Origin: Streptomyces cinnabarinus
Lineage (GTDB): Bacteria > Actinomycetota > Actinomycetes > Streptomycetales > Streptomycetaceae
Direction: 5' to 3'
DNA length: 64,000 nucleotides
Assembly (NCBI RefSeq): GCF_027270315.1
Contig: NZ_CP114413.1
Span: forward strand, 1,922,001 to 1,986,000
Position 1 is the stretch's first letter; every line of letters starts with the position of its first letter. The notes beneath the pieces are model-generated. The model had not been told where the DNA came from. It saw only the letters and a program-made list of their open reading frames with translations, and ran no database searches. Position numbers and translations under genes: made by a program. Positions 49,672 to 58,260 of the stretch are shown here, piece by piece.

Positions 49672-52470
49672 TCACCGGTGTGAGGTGAACTCCACGACCT
49701 GCTGATAGGTCGGCCGGTTCTGCCAGCTGATCCTGGCGTGGTTGATGCCGCCGAGCGGGCGCTGCACGATCGAGTCCGCGCACCACTGGTCCCCCGCCGA
49801 GCAGCCGCCGGCGTCGCCCGGGTAGACCTGGGCGGCCGTCCTGCCCGCCGCCGTCCTCAGCGTGCTGATCAGACTGTCCCGGCAGGCGCTCAGGCTGCCG
49901 CCGCCGCAGTACTCGCGGGCCAGCGGCCCCTGCACCGGCTCACCGAGCACCGACCGCAGGTCCTTGTCGACATAGCTCCACCAGCCGTACTGGAAGGAGC
50001 TGCCCGCGTGGGCGCCGGTCGGTCCGTGCGCGGCCGAAGGGGCCTCGTCGACGGGCAGGTTGCCGGTGACGGCGGTGAACAGCTCGCTGCCCAGGCCCGG
50101 TTCGAACGCGGCCCGCACCAGCAGCGGCCACCAGGCGTCCAGGACGCGGATGGCGTCGGCGTGGGCGTACATCTTCGATCCGGCCGAGGTCTCCGTGCGC
50201 CGGGCGCCCGCGGTGACCCACGCGGACAGCTTGTCGACGGCCGCCTTCGCCGCCGTATCGGTCACCGGGGCGCTGTTGACGACCTTCAGCAGGTCCGGCA
50301 GGACGTCCTCGGCGCGCAGATCGGCGAGCCCGGCCTCGGCCATCGCCCTCACCAGCGCCGCCCGGGTCACCCCGCCCTGGGTGACCAGCCTCCTCACCCG
50401 GTCGTCGAGGAGGTTCCCGCGGTGGACCGAGCCGTCGCCCCAGGGGGCGGTGGTGTAGTCCTCGGCCTGCTTGTTGTTCCAGGAGATGTAGTAGTCCTGG
50501 TCCGTCGAGTTGGGGTGGGCCGAGGGCGGGGTGTAGTCGGCGGTGTTCGTCGCCGGGTTCCAGTTCCGCCACTCGTACGACGGCTGCGCCCATACCGGGA
50601 ACTCGGCGTCGACGCCGGTCGCCCGCACCGGGTTGTCGCCGCTGTTGTAGTAGGCGGTGTGCTCGGAGTCGACGTAGAACCAGTTGAAGGTGAAGTTGAT
50701 GTGCTGCACCGCCGTCCGGAAGGTCTCGGGGCTCTTGAGGTAGTCGGGGTCATTGAGCATCTGGAAGCCGATGATCGAGTCGGCCTCGTGCAGGAAGGAC
50801 GAGCGCAGCGTGGTGTAGGCGACGCGTTTGCCGTCGACGGTCGCGCGGTGCGAGACGGGTCCGTACTTGGTCCGCCAGACCCGCATCGTGTACGAACCGG
50901 CCGGGGTGTCGTCGGCCGTGGTCGGTTTCCAGGCGTTCTTCTGCTCGATCTTCTCCATCGCGGTGCAGGTGCCCCGGTACAGATAGTGGTGGTCGTCCTG
51001 GCACAGCTCGACGGCGTAGGTGTCGATGATGTCCTGTCCTGAAGTGGTCGCGCTCCAGGAGTAGTCCTGGCCGCGGCCGAGTTCGACGTACATGCTCAGT
51101 CCCGCGAAGGAGGCGCCGCGGGCGCTGATGCCCGGGCCCTGGATCTCCTGGAGGAGAAGCAACTGGGGTGCGAAGTAGCCGGTCTGCGGACCGAAGACGG
51201 CGACCGGGTGGCCGCTCGCGGTGTGCTCACCGCTGACCACCAGCGCGTTGGACATTCCCCGCCTGGCCGAGCTCATGGCCGCCTTGGTCGCCGTGGCCGA
51301 GGTGGCTGCCGCGGTCTCGCCGGCCGCGCTGCCCGTACGGTCGTACACCAGGGGTTCGCCGCTCACGGAACCGTCGTCGGGCAGCGCGGTGCCCTGCGGG
51401 TCCGCGGGCTTCTCGGCGTACGGGAAGCTCTCGTCCCGGACCGTGACGACGGCCTCGGGGTCGTTGCGCATCCGGAAGGACTCCCAGACCTCGGTGCCCG
51501 CGGCGACGCCGTACCTCTCCTGGGCGGCGATCAGGGAGATCGCGTTGTTCACCTCGCCGCCGCCCCCGGAGCCGAACAGGGCGCCGATGACGGAGGCGAG
51601 GGCGACCAGGTCGGTGGGCTTGAAGTGCGCGATGGTGCCCGCGTTGGTGACGGAGTCCTTGTGGCCGGTCAGGACGTACTCGCCGGGGAAGTAGCGGCCG
51701 CTGTCGGAGGCGTCGATGTAGGCGTTGATGCCGGCGACGTAGGCGTTGACGTCGGCGAGGGCCTGCTGTCCGCGGGCGCCGTTCTTGGCGACCGCGCTGT
51801 CGATCTGGGCCTGGAGGTCGGCCTCGGTGTACGGCGCGTGGCGCCAGAACTCCTGCTCCAGGCCCTGGTTGGCGGGGTCGCCGCCGGCGAAGGAGGTGAG
51901 CTGTCCGCGGCCGACGTGCCGGAAGACGTCCATGAGCCACAGCCGGTCCTCGGCCGCCGCGTACCCGGCGCCGAACTCGGTGCCGTAGCGCGTGGTGCCC
52001 GTGATGTGCGGCACACCCGTCTTCTTGTCCCGGACGATCGTCACATCGCTGCGGCCGGCCGGCCGGACGGTGGAGGCGACCTGATCGGCGGGCACCCCGA
52101 ACGAGGCGTCGTTGAAGAAGTTGTTGATCGTGGCGTTGGTCAGCGTCGGGTGGCCCGTGGCGAGGCCGGCGTACGGTCCGAGCTGGTCGGAGGCGTGCGC
52201 GGGCATCGATCCAAAAGCCTGGTTGAGCAGGATCTGGGCCAGGGTGGCGTTGCCGTTCTCGCCAGGCGGCAGGATGTCGGAGCACTGGTTTCCGCAGTGA
52301 TCGGTCACCGCCGCGGTCCCCGTGTCGGCCGCCTGGGCGGCGACCGCCGGGGAAAGCGGAGACAAAAGACCGGCAATGAGCGCGCATACGGATGCCGTCT
52401 TCAGGAACCCGGGGAATCTGCCGGGAGTTCTCAGTCTGTCGAGCGCGGTGCGGGGGATGCGCCGTGGCAT
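49672..52470 (-). CDS. Penicillin acylase-family N-terminal nucleophile hydrolase
   Basis: This 932-residue exported enzyme has a signal peptide (~residues 1-47), an alpha-type region with GVPHITGTTRYGTEFGAGYA and FRHVGRGQLTSFAGG, a spacer, and the beta-type region. The beta-type region begins at the Ser nucleophile in GMSNALVVSG (Ser407). The later motifs RTKYGPVSHRA and the Asn-rich NFTFNWFYVDSEHTAYYNSGD are also typical of S45 enzymes. It is made as a precursor that cleaves itself. Such enzymes cleave amides such as acyl-homoserine lactones, penicillins or lipopeptides; the substrate here is unknown. The ATG at 52470 follows TAGGAG. Confidence 0.92.
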   Translation of the reverse strand: MPRRIPRTALDRLRTPGRFPGFLKTASVCALIAGLLSPLSPAVAAQAADTGTAAVTDHCGNQCSDILPPGENGNATLAQILLNQAFGSMPAHASDQLGPYAGLATGHPTLTNATINNFFNDASFGVPADQVASTVRPAGRSDVTIVRDKKTGVPHITGTTRYGTEFGAGYAAAEDRLWLMDVFRHVGRGQLTSFAGGDPANQGLEQEFWRHAPYTEADLQAQIDSAVAKNGARGQQALADVNAYVAGINAYIDASDSGRYFPGEYVLTGHKDSVTNAGTIAHFKPTDLVALASVIGALFGSGGGGEVNNAISLIAAQERYGVAAGTEVWESFRMRNDPEAVVTVRDESFPYAEKPADPQGTALPDDGSVSGEPLVYDRTGSAAGETAAATSATATKAAMSSARRGMSNALVVSGEHTASGHPVAVFGPQTGYFAPQLLLLQEIQGPGISARGASFAGLSMYVELGRGQDYSWSATTSGQDIIDTYAVELCQDDHHYLYRGTCTAMEKIEQKNAWKPTTADDTPAGSYTMRVWRTKYGPVSHRATVDGKRVAYTTLRSSFLHEADSIIGFQMLNDPDYLKSPETFRTAVQHINFTFNWFYVDSEHTAYYNSGDNPVRATGVDAEFPVWAQPSYEWRNWNPATNTADYTPPSAHPNSTDQDYYISWNNKQAEDYTTAPWGDGSVHRGNLLDDRVRRLVTQGGVTRAALVRAMAEAGLADLRAEDVLPDLLKVVNSAPVTDTAAKAAVDKLSAWVTAGARRTETSAGSKMYAHADAIRVLDAWWPLLVRAAFEPGLGSELFTAVTGNLPVDEAPSAAHGPTGAHAGSSFQYGWWSYVDKDLRSVLGEPVQGPLAREYCGGGSLSACRDSLISTLRTAAGRTAAQVYPGDAGGCSAGDQWCADSIVQRPLGGINHARISWQNRPTYQQVVEFTSHR

Positions 52471-52713
52471 GGCAGCTCCTACCGACGGGGGTGGGCCGGA
52501 CGTTACCGCCGGTATCCCCGGGATCGAAGGTGAACATGCGTCACTTTCAAGGACCTTGAGGGAGGTGGGTGCACCGGCTGATAGGGGCCATCGGAAAACG
52601 GATGGAGCCGAATCGCGTGTCGATACGTCTATTCGTCAACGTCGTGCGAAGTCCGCACGGTGTTCGCCGAAGTGACCGAAGTACAGGTGCAGGTGTGACG
52701 GAGGTGCAGGGCG

Positions 52714-53319
52714 ATGGCCGGTTTCCGGAGTCTGGCGAGACAGGTGCGCGACCCGCGCTGCGATCTGGCGCTGCGGCGCTATTCGCTGCGCAAGTGCCTT
52801 GAGCGGTTCGCCCCCTATGGGCACAGGGCGACCTGGGACCACTTGTGCTCCCGGGCGGGGTTCGGGCCGGAGGACCGCTCCCCCGATCCGGCGCGGCTCG
52901 TGGCCGCGTTGGACGAGCTGGAGGAGGCCCGGTCGGTCTGGCTCGCCTATGAGGTGGAGTTCGCCCACCGCCGAAAGAAGGAGAAGCACGACGGGTTGCG
53001 CCGGCCGGGGAGTGTCGACGACTGGCACCGGCTGACCTGGGGCGGATTCGGAGTGGCGTGGTGCGACGACCCGCGGGTACACCCCCGTGAGCCGCTGGCC
53101 GAGGTGCTGCGCAGGCTGATCTCCGCCTTGGAGCGTGAACCGGGTTCGGGGTGCCCTGTGTGTGATGGGGCTCGGCTGACCTGGAAGTACGACCTGGCCC
53201 ATGAGCCGTCCTCGGGGCCTGTCTGCGCGGACTGCGGGATTGTGGTGCCGCGGCCTGTGCTGACGCCGGAGGCGCTGGCCGCTGCGCGGCGTGAGCGGCG
53301 GCTACTGGTGTCCGCGTAG
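52714..53319 (+). CDS. Hypothetical protein with C-terminal zinc-ribbon-like motif
   Basis: This 201-residue, charged protein has a helical N-terminus (RSLARQVRDPRCDLALRRYS) and a middle part with VDDWHRLTWGGFGVAWCDD. At its end, Cys pairs CPVC...CADCG are spaced ~30 apart and could hold zinc. I do not recognise the family. The ATG at 52714 has GGAGG nine bases upstream. It is divergent from the penicillin-acylase gene; the ~240-base region between them contains the palindrome TCAAGGACCTTGA at 52547-52559. Confidence 0.55.
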   Translation: MAGFRSLARQVRDPRCDLALRRYSLRKCLERFAPYGHRATWDHLCSRAGFGPEDRSPDPARLVAALDELEEARSVWLAYEVEFAHRRKKEKHDGLRRPGSVDDWHRLTWGGFGVAWCDDPRVHPREPLAEVLRRLISALEREPGSGCPVCDGARLTWKYDLAHEPSSGPVCADCGIVVPRPVLTPEALAAARRERRLLVSA

Positions 53320-53342
53320 CGCTTTTGCCCTGCCGGCGATGG

Positions 53343-53397
53343 GGGCTGGTCGCGCCCGCGCGGCGGAGCCGCAAATCAATACAGCCTCGCGCCCCTT
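53343..53397 (+). repeat. Dispersed Streptomyces repeat, CGGCGGAGCCGC type
   Basis: The block GGCTGGTCGCGCCCGCGCGG, then CGGAGCCGCAAATCAATACA and GCCTCGCGCCCCTT, matches a short repeat I recall as common between Streptomyces genes. It shares the CTGGTCGCGC and GCGCCCC parts of the 62493 repeat. It fills the gap before the BKACE gene. Confidence 0.55.
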
Positions 53398-53502
53398 GCA
53401 GGGAGTTGGCGCGCGGCGGGGCTTCAAAGCGCCGCTTGTACGGCCGGGGGTGCGATGGGGATGCCGCACCCCCTCATGACCTGTGACTGGCAGTATCGAC
53501 GC

Positions 53503-54222
53503 ATGGTGCAGGTCTGTCTGAACGGGGCCCGAGGGGCCGTTGACGGTGCGGTGGTTCCGCTCACTCCTGAGGCGCTGGCCGAGTCCGCGGCGGAAGCCGT
53601 GGCGGCCGGTGCTACGGACGTTCATGTTCATCCCAGGACGCCCTGCGGTCAGGACAGTCTCTCCCCGCGCGTGGTGGCGGCGACGTTGGAGGCGATCCGG
53701 GCCCGGGTCCCGGTGCCGGTCGGAGTGACCACGGGCGCCCGGGCCGAGCCGGATCCGGCGGTACGGGTGTCCCGCATCCGTGAGTGGACCGTGCTCCCGG
53801 ACCACGCCTCGGTCAACTGGCACGAGCCCGGCGCGGAGGACGTGGCCGCCGTGCTGATCGAGCGGGGTGTGGGCGTCGAGGCCGGGATCCGGTCGGGCAC
53901 GGACGGAGCGGCGCGGTTCGCCCGGTCCCCGCTCGGCCCCCAGGTGCTCCGGGTCCTGGCGGAGGTGACGGACACCGCGCCCGACACGGCCGAGCGCACC
54001 GCGCGCGTCCTGCTGACCGACCTGGGCCGGGCCTTCGGCCGCCCGGTGCTGCTGCACGGCGAGGACGGCGGGGCCTGGCCGGTGCTACGGCTGGCGGGAC
54101 GCCTGTGCCTGCCCACCAGGGTGGGCCTGGAGGACACACTGTTCCTGCCCGGCGGCGAACGGGCCCTGTCGAACGCCCAGTTGGTGGCGACGGCACTGCT
54201 GATGCGGCGGGAACCCGCCTAG
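53503..54222 (+). CDS. BKACE-type (3-keto-5-aminohexanoate cleavage-like) enzyme, short form
   Basis: This 239-residue TIM-barrel protein has the family motif set CLNGAR at residues ~5-10 and the zinc-binding HxH pair in DVHVHPRTPCG, then VNWHEPGAEDV and a late LLHGEDGGAWP. BKACE enzymes split beta-keto acids using acetyl-CoA. It is shorter than the usual 270-310 residues and lacks an obvious extra domain, so the activity may differ. The ATG at 53503 lacks a ribosome site; CAGTAT lies seven bases upstream, suggesting a leaderless start. Confidence 0.75.
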   Translation: MVQVCLNGARGAVDGAVVPLTPEALAESAAEAVAAGATDVHVHPRTPCGQDSLSPRVVAATLEAIRARVPVPVGVTTGARAEPDPAVRVSRIREWTVLPDHASVNWHEPGAEDVAAVLIERGVGVEAGIRSGTDGAARFARSPLGPQVLRVLAEVTDTAPDTAERTARVLLTDLGRAFGRPVLLHGEDGGAWPVLRLAGRLCLPTRVGLEDTLFLPGGERALSNAQLVATALLMRREPA

Positions 54223-54251
54223 GGCCTGATCCAAACGACAGACCCCAGCCG

Positions 54252-54722
54252 TCAGCCGGTCGGGCGTTTGCGCTCCACCAGGAGGCGGGAGCCGGTGAGG
54301 CGTTCGCCGAAGGCGTCGTCGGGGTTGGACAGGACGCAGGTGTCCAGGGAGAGGCAGCCGCAGCCGATGCAGTCGGTGAGGTGGTCGCGCAGGCGGTTCA
54401 ACTGGGTGATGCGTTCGTCCAGTTCGGCCCGCCACGCCTCCGAGAGGCGGGCCCAGTCCTCGTGGGTGGGCGTGCGCTCCTCGGGGAGCTCGGCCAACGC
54501 CTCGCGGATCGTGGCCAGGGGGATGCCCACGCGCTGAGCGGCCCGGATGAAGGCGACCCGCCGCAGCGTGTCCCTGCCGTACCGGCGCTGGTTGCCCGCC
54601 GTGCGGCGGCTGCCGATCAGGCCCTTCGCCTCGTAGAAGTGCAGTGCGGAGACGGCGGCACCGCTACGCGCGGCGAGCTGGCCGACCGTGAGCTCATGGA
54701 TCTTCTCGGGAATCTTGGGCAC
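54252..54722 (-). CDS. soxR: Redox-sensing transcriptional regulator SoxR
   Basis: This 156-residue MerR-family activator has an HTH (VGQLAARSGAAVSALHFYEAK), a dimerisation helix and a [2Fe-2S] cluster motif with Cys118, 121, 123 and 129 (CIGCGCLSLDTC). In Streptomyces SoxR responds to redox-active secondary metabolites rather than superoxide. The GTG at 54722 is chosen because GAGGG precedes it and the N-terminus then matches SoxR length. It is divergent from the MaoC gene. No SoxR box (CCTCAAG-N4-CTTGAGG) is found near it. Confidence 0.96.
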   Translation of the reverse strand: MPKIPEKIHELTVGQLAARSGAAVSALHFYEAKGLIGSRRTAGNQRRYGRDTLRRVAFIRAAQRVGIPLATIREALAELPEERTPTHEDWARLSEAWRAELDERITQLNRLRDHLTDCIGCGCLSLDTCVLSNPDDAFGERLTGSRLLVERKRPTG

Positions 54723-54762
54723 CCCTCGAAGCCTACCCACCCCGATCGGCGTCCAGGGTCCG

Positions 54763-54805
54763 TTGACAGCGGGCCCTCATCCGACCATGCTAAGCAGTCG
54801 CTTAG
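54763..54805 (+). promoter_or_regulatory. Promoter and TetR operator of the MaoC gene
   Basis: TTGACA (54763-54768) and CATGCT (54786-54791) have a 17-base spacer. The perfect palindrome CTAAGC-N4-GCTTAG (54790-54805) overlaps the -10 and start site. A similar half-match lies upstream of the TetR gene at 55983-55998. Confidence 0.72.
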
Positions 54806-54826
54806 AGTTTGGGAGGAGCCAGGGAC

Positions 54827-55288
54827 ATGGCAGAACCGAGGAGCTTCACCTCCGTCGACGAGCTGAAGGCGGCGGTCGGCGAGCAGCTGGGCCACACCGA
54901 CTGGCTGGAGGTCGACCAGAAGCGGATCGATCTGTTCGCCGAGGCGACCGGGGACCACCAGTGGATCCACGTCGACCCGGAGAAGGCCGCCGCCGGACCG
55001 TTCGGGACGACGATCGCCCACGGTTATCTCACCCTGTCGCTGCTGCCCCTCTTCGGACCGCAGCTGATCAGCGTCGAGGGCGTGTCGATGGGCGTCAACT
55101 ACGGCTCGAACAAGGTCCGTTTCCCGGCCCCGGTCCCGGTCGGCTCACGACTGCGCGCCACCGGCACGATCACGGGCGTGGACGACGTCACCGGCGGTGT
55201 GCAGGTGACGGTCGCCTTCACCGTGGAGCGCGAGGGCGGCGACAAGCCCGTGTGCGTCGCCGAGTCCGTCTCGCGCTACTACCTGTAG
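54827..55288 (+). CDS. MaoC-type enoyl-CoA hydratase/dehydratase
   Basis: This 153-residue hot-dog-fold hydratase has the hydratase-2 catalytic motif in FAEATGDHQWIHVDPEKAAAGPFGTTIAHGYLTLSL-type sequence: Asp and His in ATGDHQWIHVD (~residues 40-50). It likely hydrates enoyl-CoAs in beta-oxidation or polyester metabolism. The ATG at 54827 follows GGGAGGAG. It has its own promoter and is opposed by the TetR gene downstream. The operator suggests the TetR controls it. Confidence 0.9.
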   Translation: MAEPRSFTSVDELKAAVGEQLGHTDWLEVDQKRIDLFAEATGDHQWIHVDPEKAAAGPFGTTIAHGYLTLSLLPLFGPQLISVEGVSMGVNYGSNKVRFPAPVPVGSRLRATGTITGVDDVTGGVQVTVAFTVEREGGDKPVCVAESVSRYYL

Positions 55289-55310
55289 GACGCCGCAGGG
55301 CGCGGCGGGA

Positions 55311-55934
55311 CTACTTCGCCGCGACCATCCGCAGTACGAGGTCGGCGTACAGCTCGCCGACCTCGTCCGGCGTCCAGGGGCCGTCGACGCTGAACCAGCG
55401 GGCCACGTCGACGCAGAGCGACAGCACGGCGAGGGTGGTGCCCTGGACGTCCCGCACCTCGAACTCGCCGGACGCCACCCCGTCCTCGATGATCCCGCGC
55501 ACCACGGCGTCGACCTGCCGCCTGAGCCCGACGATCTCGGCCCGCGCCTCGGGCCCCAGCGAGTCCAGCTCGTACTGCACGACCCGCGCGGTGGTGCGGC
55601 CCCCCGCGTGCCAGCGGACGAAGGAGCTCACCGCGTCCGCGAGCCGCTCGGCCGCGCTGCCCTCGCGCGCGGACGCCGCACGCAGGATCTCCAGCGCCTT
55701 TTCGTGGCCGATCCGGCTGATGCGGTGGAGCAGCTCTTCCTTGGTCTTGTAGTGGATGTAGAGCGCGGCCGGGCTCATCCCGGCCCGGCCCGCGATGTCA
55801 CGGGTCGTCGTGGCGTGGTAGCCGCGCTCGGCGAAGGCCTCCACCGCGGCGATCAGCAATCGCCGGGCCGCGTCGGGCGTGACCTCGCCCCACGCCGACC
55901 CCTCGCCGCCGGCCGTCTCCTCCGCCGTACTCAT
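55311..55934 (-). CDS. TetR-family regulator
   Basis: This 207-residue TetR has an HTH with RDIAGRAGMSPAALYIHYKTKEELL at ~residues 45-69 and a long ligand domain (FVRWHAGGRTTARVVQYELDSLGPEAR). The ATG at 55934 follows GGAAGGGG. Palindromes CTAAGC-N4-GCTTAG at the MaoC promoter and GTGAGC-N4-GCTTAG at its own upstream side suggest it controls MaoC and itself. It is convergent with MaoC. The ligand is unknown, but an acyl-CoA is likely from the target. Confidence 0.88.
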   Translation of the reverse strand: MSTAEETAGGEGSAWGEVTPDAARRLLIAAVEAFAERGYHATTTRDIAGRAGMSPAALYIHYKTKEELLHRISRIGHEKALEILRAASAREGSAAERLADAVSSFVRWHAGGRTTARVVQYELDSLGPEARAEIVGLRRQVDAVVRGIIEDGVASGEFEVRDVQGTTLAVLSLCVDVARWFSVDGPWTPDEVGELYADLVLRMVAAK

Positions 55935-55982
55935 CGCTTGCTCGCCCCTTCCGATGACAGGGTCACCACCATACCGCCGACA

Positions 55983-55998
55983 GTGAGCGAGCGCTTAG
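55983..55998. promoter_or_regulatory. Second copy of the GCTTAG operator
   Basis: GTGAGC-N4-GCTTAG has the same spacing and right half as the site at 54790-54805, with three of the left six bases matching. It sits upstream of the TetR gene and just downstream of the YiaA-like gene. Confidence 0.55.
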
Positions 55999-56007
55999 GG
56001 CGGCCGC

Positions 56008-56253
56008 TCAGAGCTTCTCGAAGGGGCTGTAGGAGCGTGCCGACGCCGCGTCCTGGCGGTCGCGGATGACCTTGGCGAGGGTGAAGGCGGAGGTGACCAG
56101 GTAGAGGACGGCGACGCCGAGGAAAGCGCGGACCCAGGGGTCGGCCTCCAGCTGGTAGATGCCGATCGCGGTGGCTGCCATGGCGACCGCGAAGGAGGCG
56201 ACGGACTGGCCGTAGAAGGCGGCCGTGTTCTGCTGCTTGGGTGTGTCACTCAT
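56008..56253 (-). CDS. YiaA/YiaB-type inner membrane protein
   Basis: This 81-residue protein has two predicted membrane helices (residues ~13-35 and ~45-65: GQSVASFAVAMAATAIGIYQ and FLGVAVLYLVTSAFTLAKVI) and a charged C-terminal tail RDRQDAASARSYSPFEKL. It resembles the YiaA/YiaB family, of unknown function. The ATG at 56253 is the first in frame with no strong ribosome site. It lies about 60 bases downstream of the acyl-CoA dehydrogenase gene on the same strand. Confidence 0.78.
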   Translation of the reverse strand: MSDTPKQQNTAAFYGQSVASFAVAMAATAIGIYQLEADPWVRAFLGVAVLYLVTSAFTLAKVIRDRQDAASARSYSPFEKL

Positions 56254-56314
56254 GGGGACATGATTCGGCGGACGTGGGCCGCGCCACATCCGTCAACGTA
56301 CTCAGCCGTCGTAC

Positions 56315-57466
56315 TCAGAACGCCGAGACCCCGGTCAGCGCGCGGCCGATGACGAGCTTCTGGATCTGGCTCGTGCCCTCGTAGAGGGTCATCACGCGGG
56401 CGTCGCGCAGCAGCTTGCCCGCCGGGTACTCGTCGATGTAGCCGTAGCCGCCGAAGACCTGGAGGGCGTTGTTGGCGGCCCGGACGGCGGCCTCGGAGGC
56501 GAACAGCTTGGCCTTGGAGGACTCGGTGGCGAACGGCTGCCCGCGGTCGATCAGATCGGCTACCCGCCAGGTCAGCAGCCGCGCCGCGTCGACGTCCACG
56601 GCGATGTCGCTGATCAGCTCCTGTACGAGCTGGTGGTGGGCGATGGTCTTCCCGAACTGCTCCCGCTCCCCCGCGTACCGCACGGCGACGTCCAGCGCGG
56701 CCTGGGCCAGGCCCACACAGCCCGCCGCCACCGACATCCGCCCCTTGGCCAGCGCCGACATGGCGACGGAGAAGCCCCTGCCCTCCTCGCCGAGCAGCGC
56801 GGAGGCGGGCACGCGCACGTCCTCCAGGACGAGTTCGGCGGTGGCCTGGCCGCGCAGGCCGAGCTTGCCGTGGATCGTACGGCGGGTCAGGCCGGCGGTG
56901 TCGGTGGGGACCAGGAAGGCGGAGACGCCCTTGTGGCCCGGGGCGTCGGTGGAGCGGGCGAAGAGGAGGACGACGTCGGCCCAAGTGCCGTTGGTGATGA
57001 ACATCTTGGTGCCGTTGATGACGTAGTCACCGCCGTCGCGGACCGCGCGGGTGGCGAGGTTGCCCGCGTCGGAGCCGGTGCCCGGCTCGGTGAGCCCGAA
57101 GCAGCCGACGAGCTCCCCGGCCGTCAGCCCCGGCAGCCACTGCCGCTTCTGCTCCTCGCTGCCCCAGGCGGCGACGGTCTTGGCGACGAGCCCGAGCGAG
57201 ACGGAGACGATGCCCCGCACCGAGGAGTCACCGCGGCCGAGTTCCTCGGTCACCAGGCAGTACGCGAGGTGGTCGCCGCCGGAGCCGCCGTACTCCTCGT
57301 CCACGGTCAGGCCCAGGAAGCCGACCTCGCCGAGCTTCTTCACGATGCTCCGGTCGACCTCCTCGGCGCGGTCCCAGGCGACGACGTGCGGGGCGATCTC
57401 GCGGGCCACGAAATCCCGGGCGAGCTGCCGTACGGCGGTCTGCTCCTCGCTGAGCTCCAGGTTCAT
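56315..57466 (-). CDS. Acyl-CoA dehydrogenase
   Basis: This 383-residue FAD enzyme has FAD-contact GCFGLTEPGTGSDAGNL and MFITNGTWADVVLLFA, an arginine anchor, and the catalytic Glu in LYEGTSQIQKL near the C-terminus. It resembles butyryl-/short-chain dehydrogenases. The ATG at 57466 is preceded by ACTCGGT. A palindrome of type AAACTAGCNNNGYTARTTT lies 33-51 bases upstream, between it and the divergent TetR gene, and recurs before the aldehyde dehydrogenase. Confidence 0.93.
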   Translation of the reverse strand: MNLELSEEQTAVRQLARDFVAREIAPHVVAWDRAEEVDRSIVKKLGEVGFLGLTVDEEYGGSGGDHLAYCLVTEELGRGDSSVRGIVSVSLGLVAKTVAAWGSEEQKRQWLPGLTAGELVGCFGLTEPGTGSDAGNLATRAVRDGGDYVINGTKMFITNGTWADVVLLFARSTDAPGHKGVSAFLVPTDTAGLTRRTIHGKLGLRGQATAELVLEDVRVPASALLGEEGRGFSVAMSALAKGRMSVAAGCVGLAQAALDVAVRYAGEREQFGKTIAHHQLVQELISDIAVDVDAARLLTWRVADLIDRGQPFATESSKAKLFASEAAVRAANNALQVFGGYGYIDEYPAGKLLRDARVMTLYEGTSQIQKLVIGRALTGVSAF

Positions 57467-57498
57467 ACCGAGTCACCCCAATTGAATGCCGTACATTT

Positions 57499-57517
57499 AA
57501 ATTAGCACTGCTAGTTT
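57499..57517. promoter_or_regulatory. TetR operator between acyl-CoA dehydrogenase and TetR genes
   Basis: Read on the minus strand, AAACTAGCAGTGCTAATTT is a near-perfect palindrome matching AAACTAGCGCCGTTAGTTT at 62551-62569. It overlaps the -35 region of the TetR gene, whose -10 TACTAT is at 57531-57536, so autorepression is likely. Confidence 0.75.
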
Positions 57518-57543
57518 CAAGTCGCAGCCCTACTATGTGCGCC

Positions 57544-58185
57544 ATGGCCCGACCGCGCAAGCCCTTGCTCAGCACCGACCGGATCGTCGAGACGGCGCGG
57601 GTGCTCGTGGACACGGAGGGCCTCGCGGCCGTCTCCACCCGGCGTCTCGCGGCGGAGTTGGGGGTCAGCGGGCCGTCGCTCTACAACCACTTCCGGACCA
57701 AGGACCAGATCCTGGAGGCGGTCGCGGACTCGGTGAGCGCGCAGGTCGATCTGTCGATGTTCGAGGACGGGCGGGACTGGCGTACCGCGCTGCACGACTG
57801 GGCGGTGTCCTATCGGGCGGCCCTGCGGGACCATCCGAACATCGTGCCGGTGCTCGCCCGTGGGCCCGGGCGGCGGCCTGCCGCGCTGCGGCTCGCTGAC
57901 GCGGTGTACGGGGCGATGGTGGCGGCGGGGTGGCCTCCGGCCCAGGCCACGTCCATTGGCGCTTTGATGCGGTACTTCATCATGGGGTCCGCGTTGGGGT
58001 CGTTCGCGGGGGGATTTGTCGACGATGTGAGTGCGTATGACCCTGCGGACTATCCGCATCTGGGACAGGCGCATCTTCTTGCCGAGCGGCAGGAGAAGAT
58101 TGATGAGCGGGCCTTCGAGACGGGGCTTGCCGCGTTGCTGGATGGGCTGGAGCGGCAGTACGAAGGGGTTGTTCGGTCGTCCTGA
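57544..58185 (+). CDS. TetR-family regulator
   Basis: This 213-residue TetR has a typical HTH (TRRLAAELGVSGPSLYNHFRTKDQIL, ~residues 34-58) and a C-terminal TetR_C domain (RYFIMGSALGSFAGGF). The ATG at 57544 follows TACTAT at -13 to -8, fitting a leaderless mRNA. It is divergent from the acyl-CoA dehydrogenase gene with the palindromic operator in between. The same operator lies upstream of the aldehyde/alcohol dehydrogenase genes 5 kb away, so its regulon may include them. Codon use is slightly less GC-biased at its end. Confidence 0.9.
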   Translation: MARPRKPLLSTDRIVETARVLVDTEGLAAVSTRRLAAELGVSGPSLYNHFRTKDQILEAVADSVSAQVDLSMFEDGRDWRTALHDWAVSYRAALRDHPNIVPVLARGPGRRPAALRLADAVYGAMVAAGWPPAQATSIGALMRYFIMGSALGSFAGGFVDDVSAYDPADYPHLGQAHLLAERQEKIDERAFETGLAALLDGLERQYEGVVRSS

Positions 58186-58260
58186 TGTGCGGGCCGGGGG
58201 AAACCCCAGCCCACGACTGTTCGGCCGTGACCGAAGTGTTTGGGGGCCATCCTGGGCCCT

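Noticed and set aside
52547..52559. TCAAGGACCTTGA palindrome resembling a SoxR box, near soxR
   Set aside because: The spacing (3 instead of 4 central bases) and the outer bases do not match CCTCAAG-N4-CTTGAGG, and it is 2 kb from soxR.
54763..54805. Control of MaoC by the adjacent SoxR
   Set aside because: The palindrome CTAAGC-N4-GCTTAG is not a SoxR box and has a partner site by the nearby TetR gene instead.
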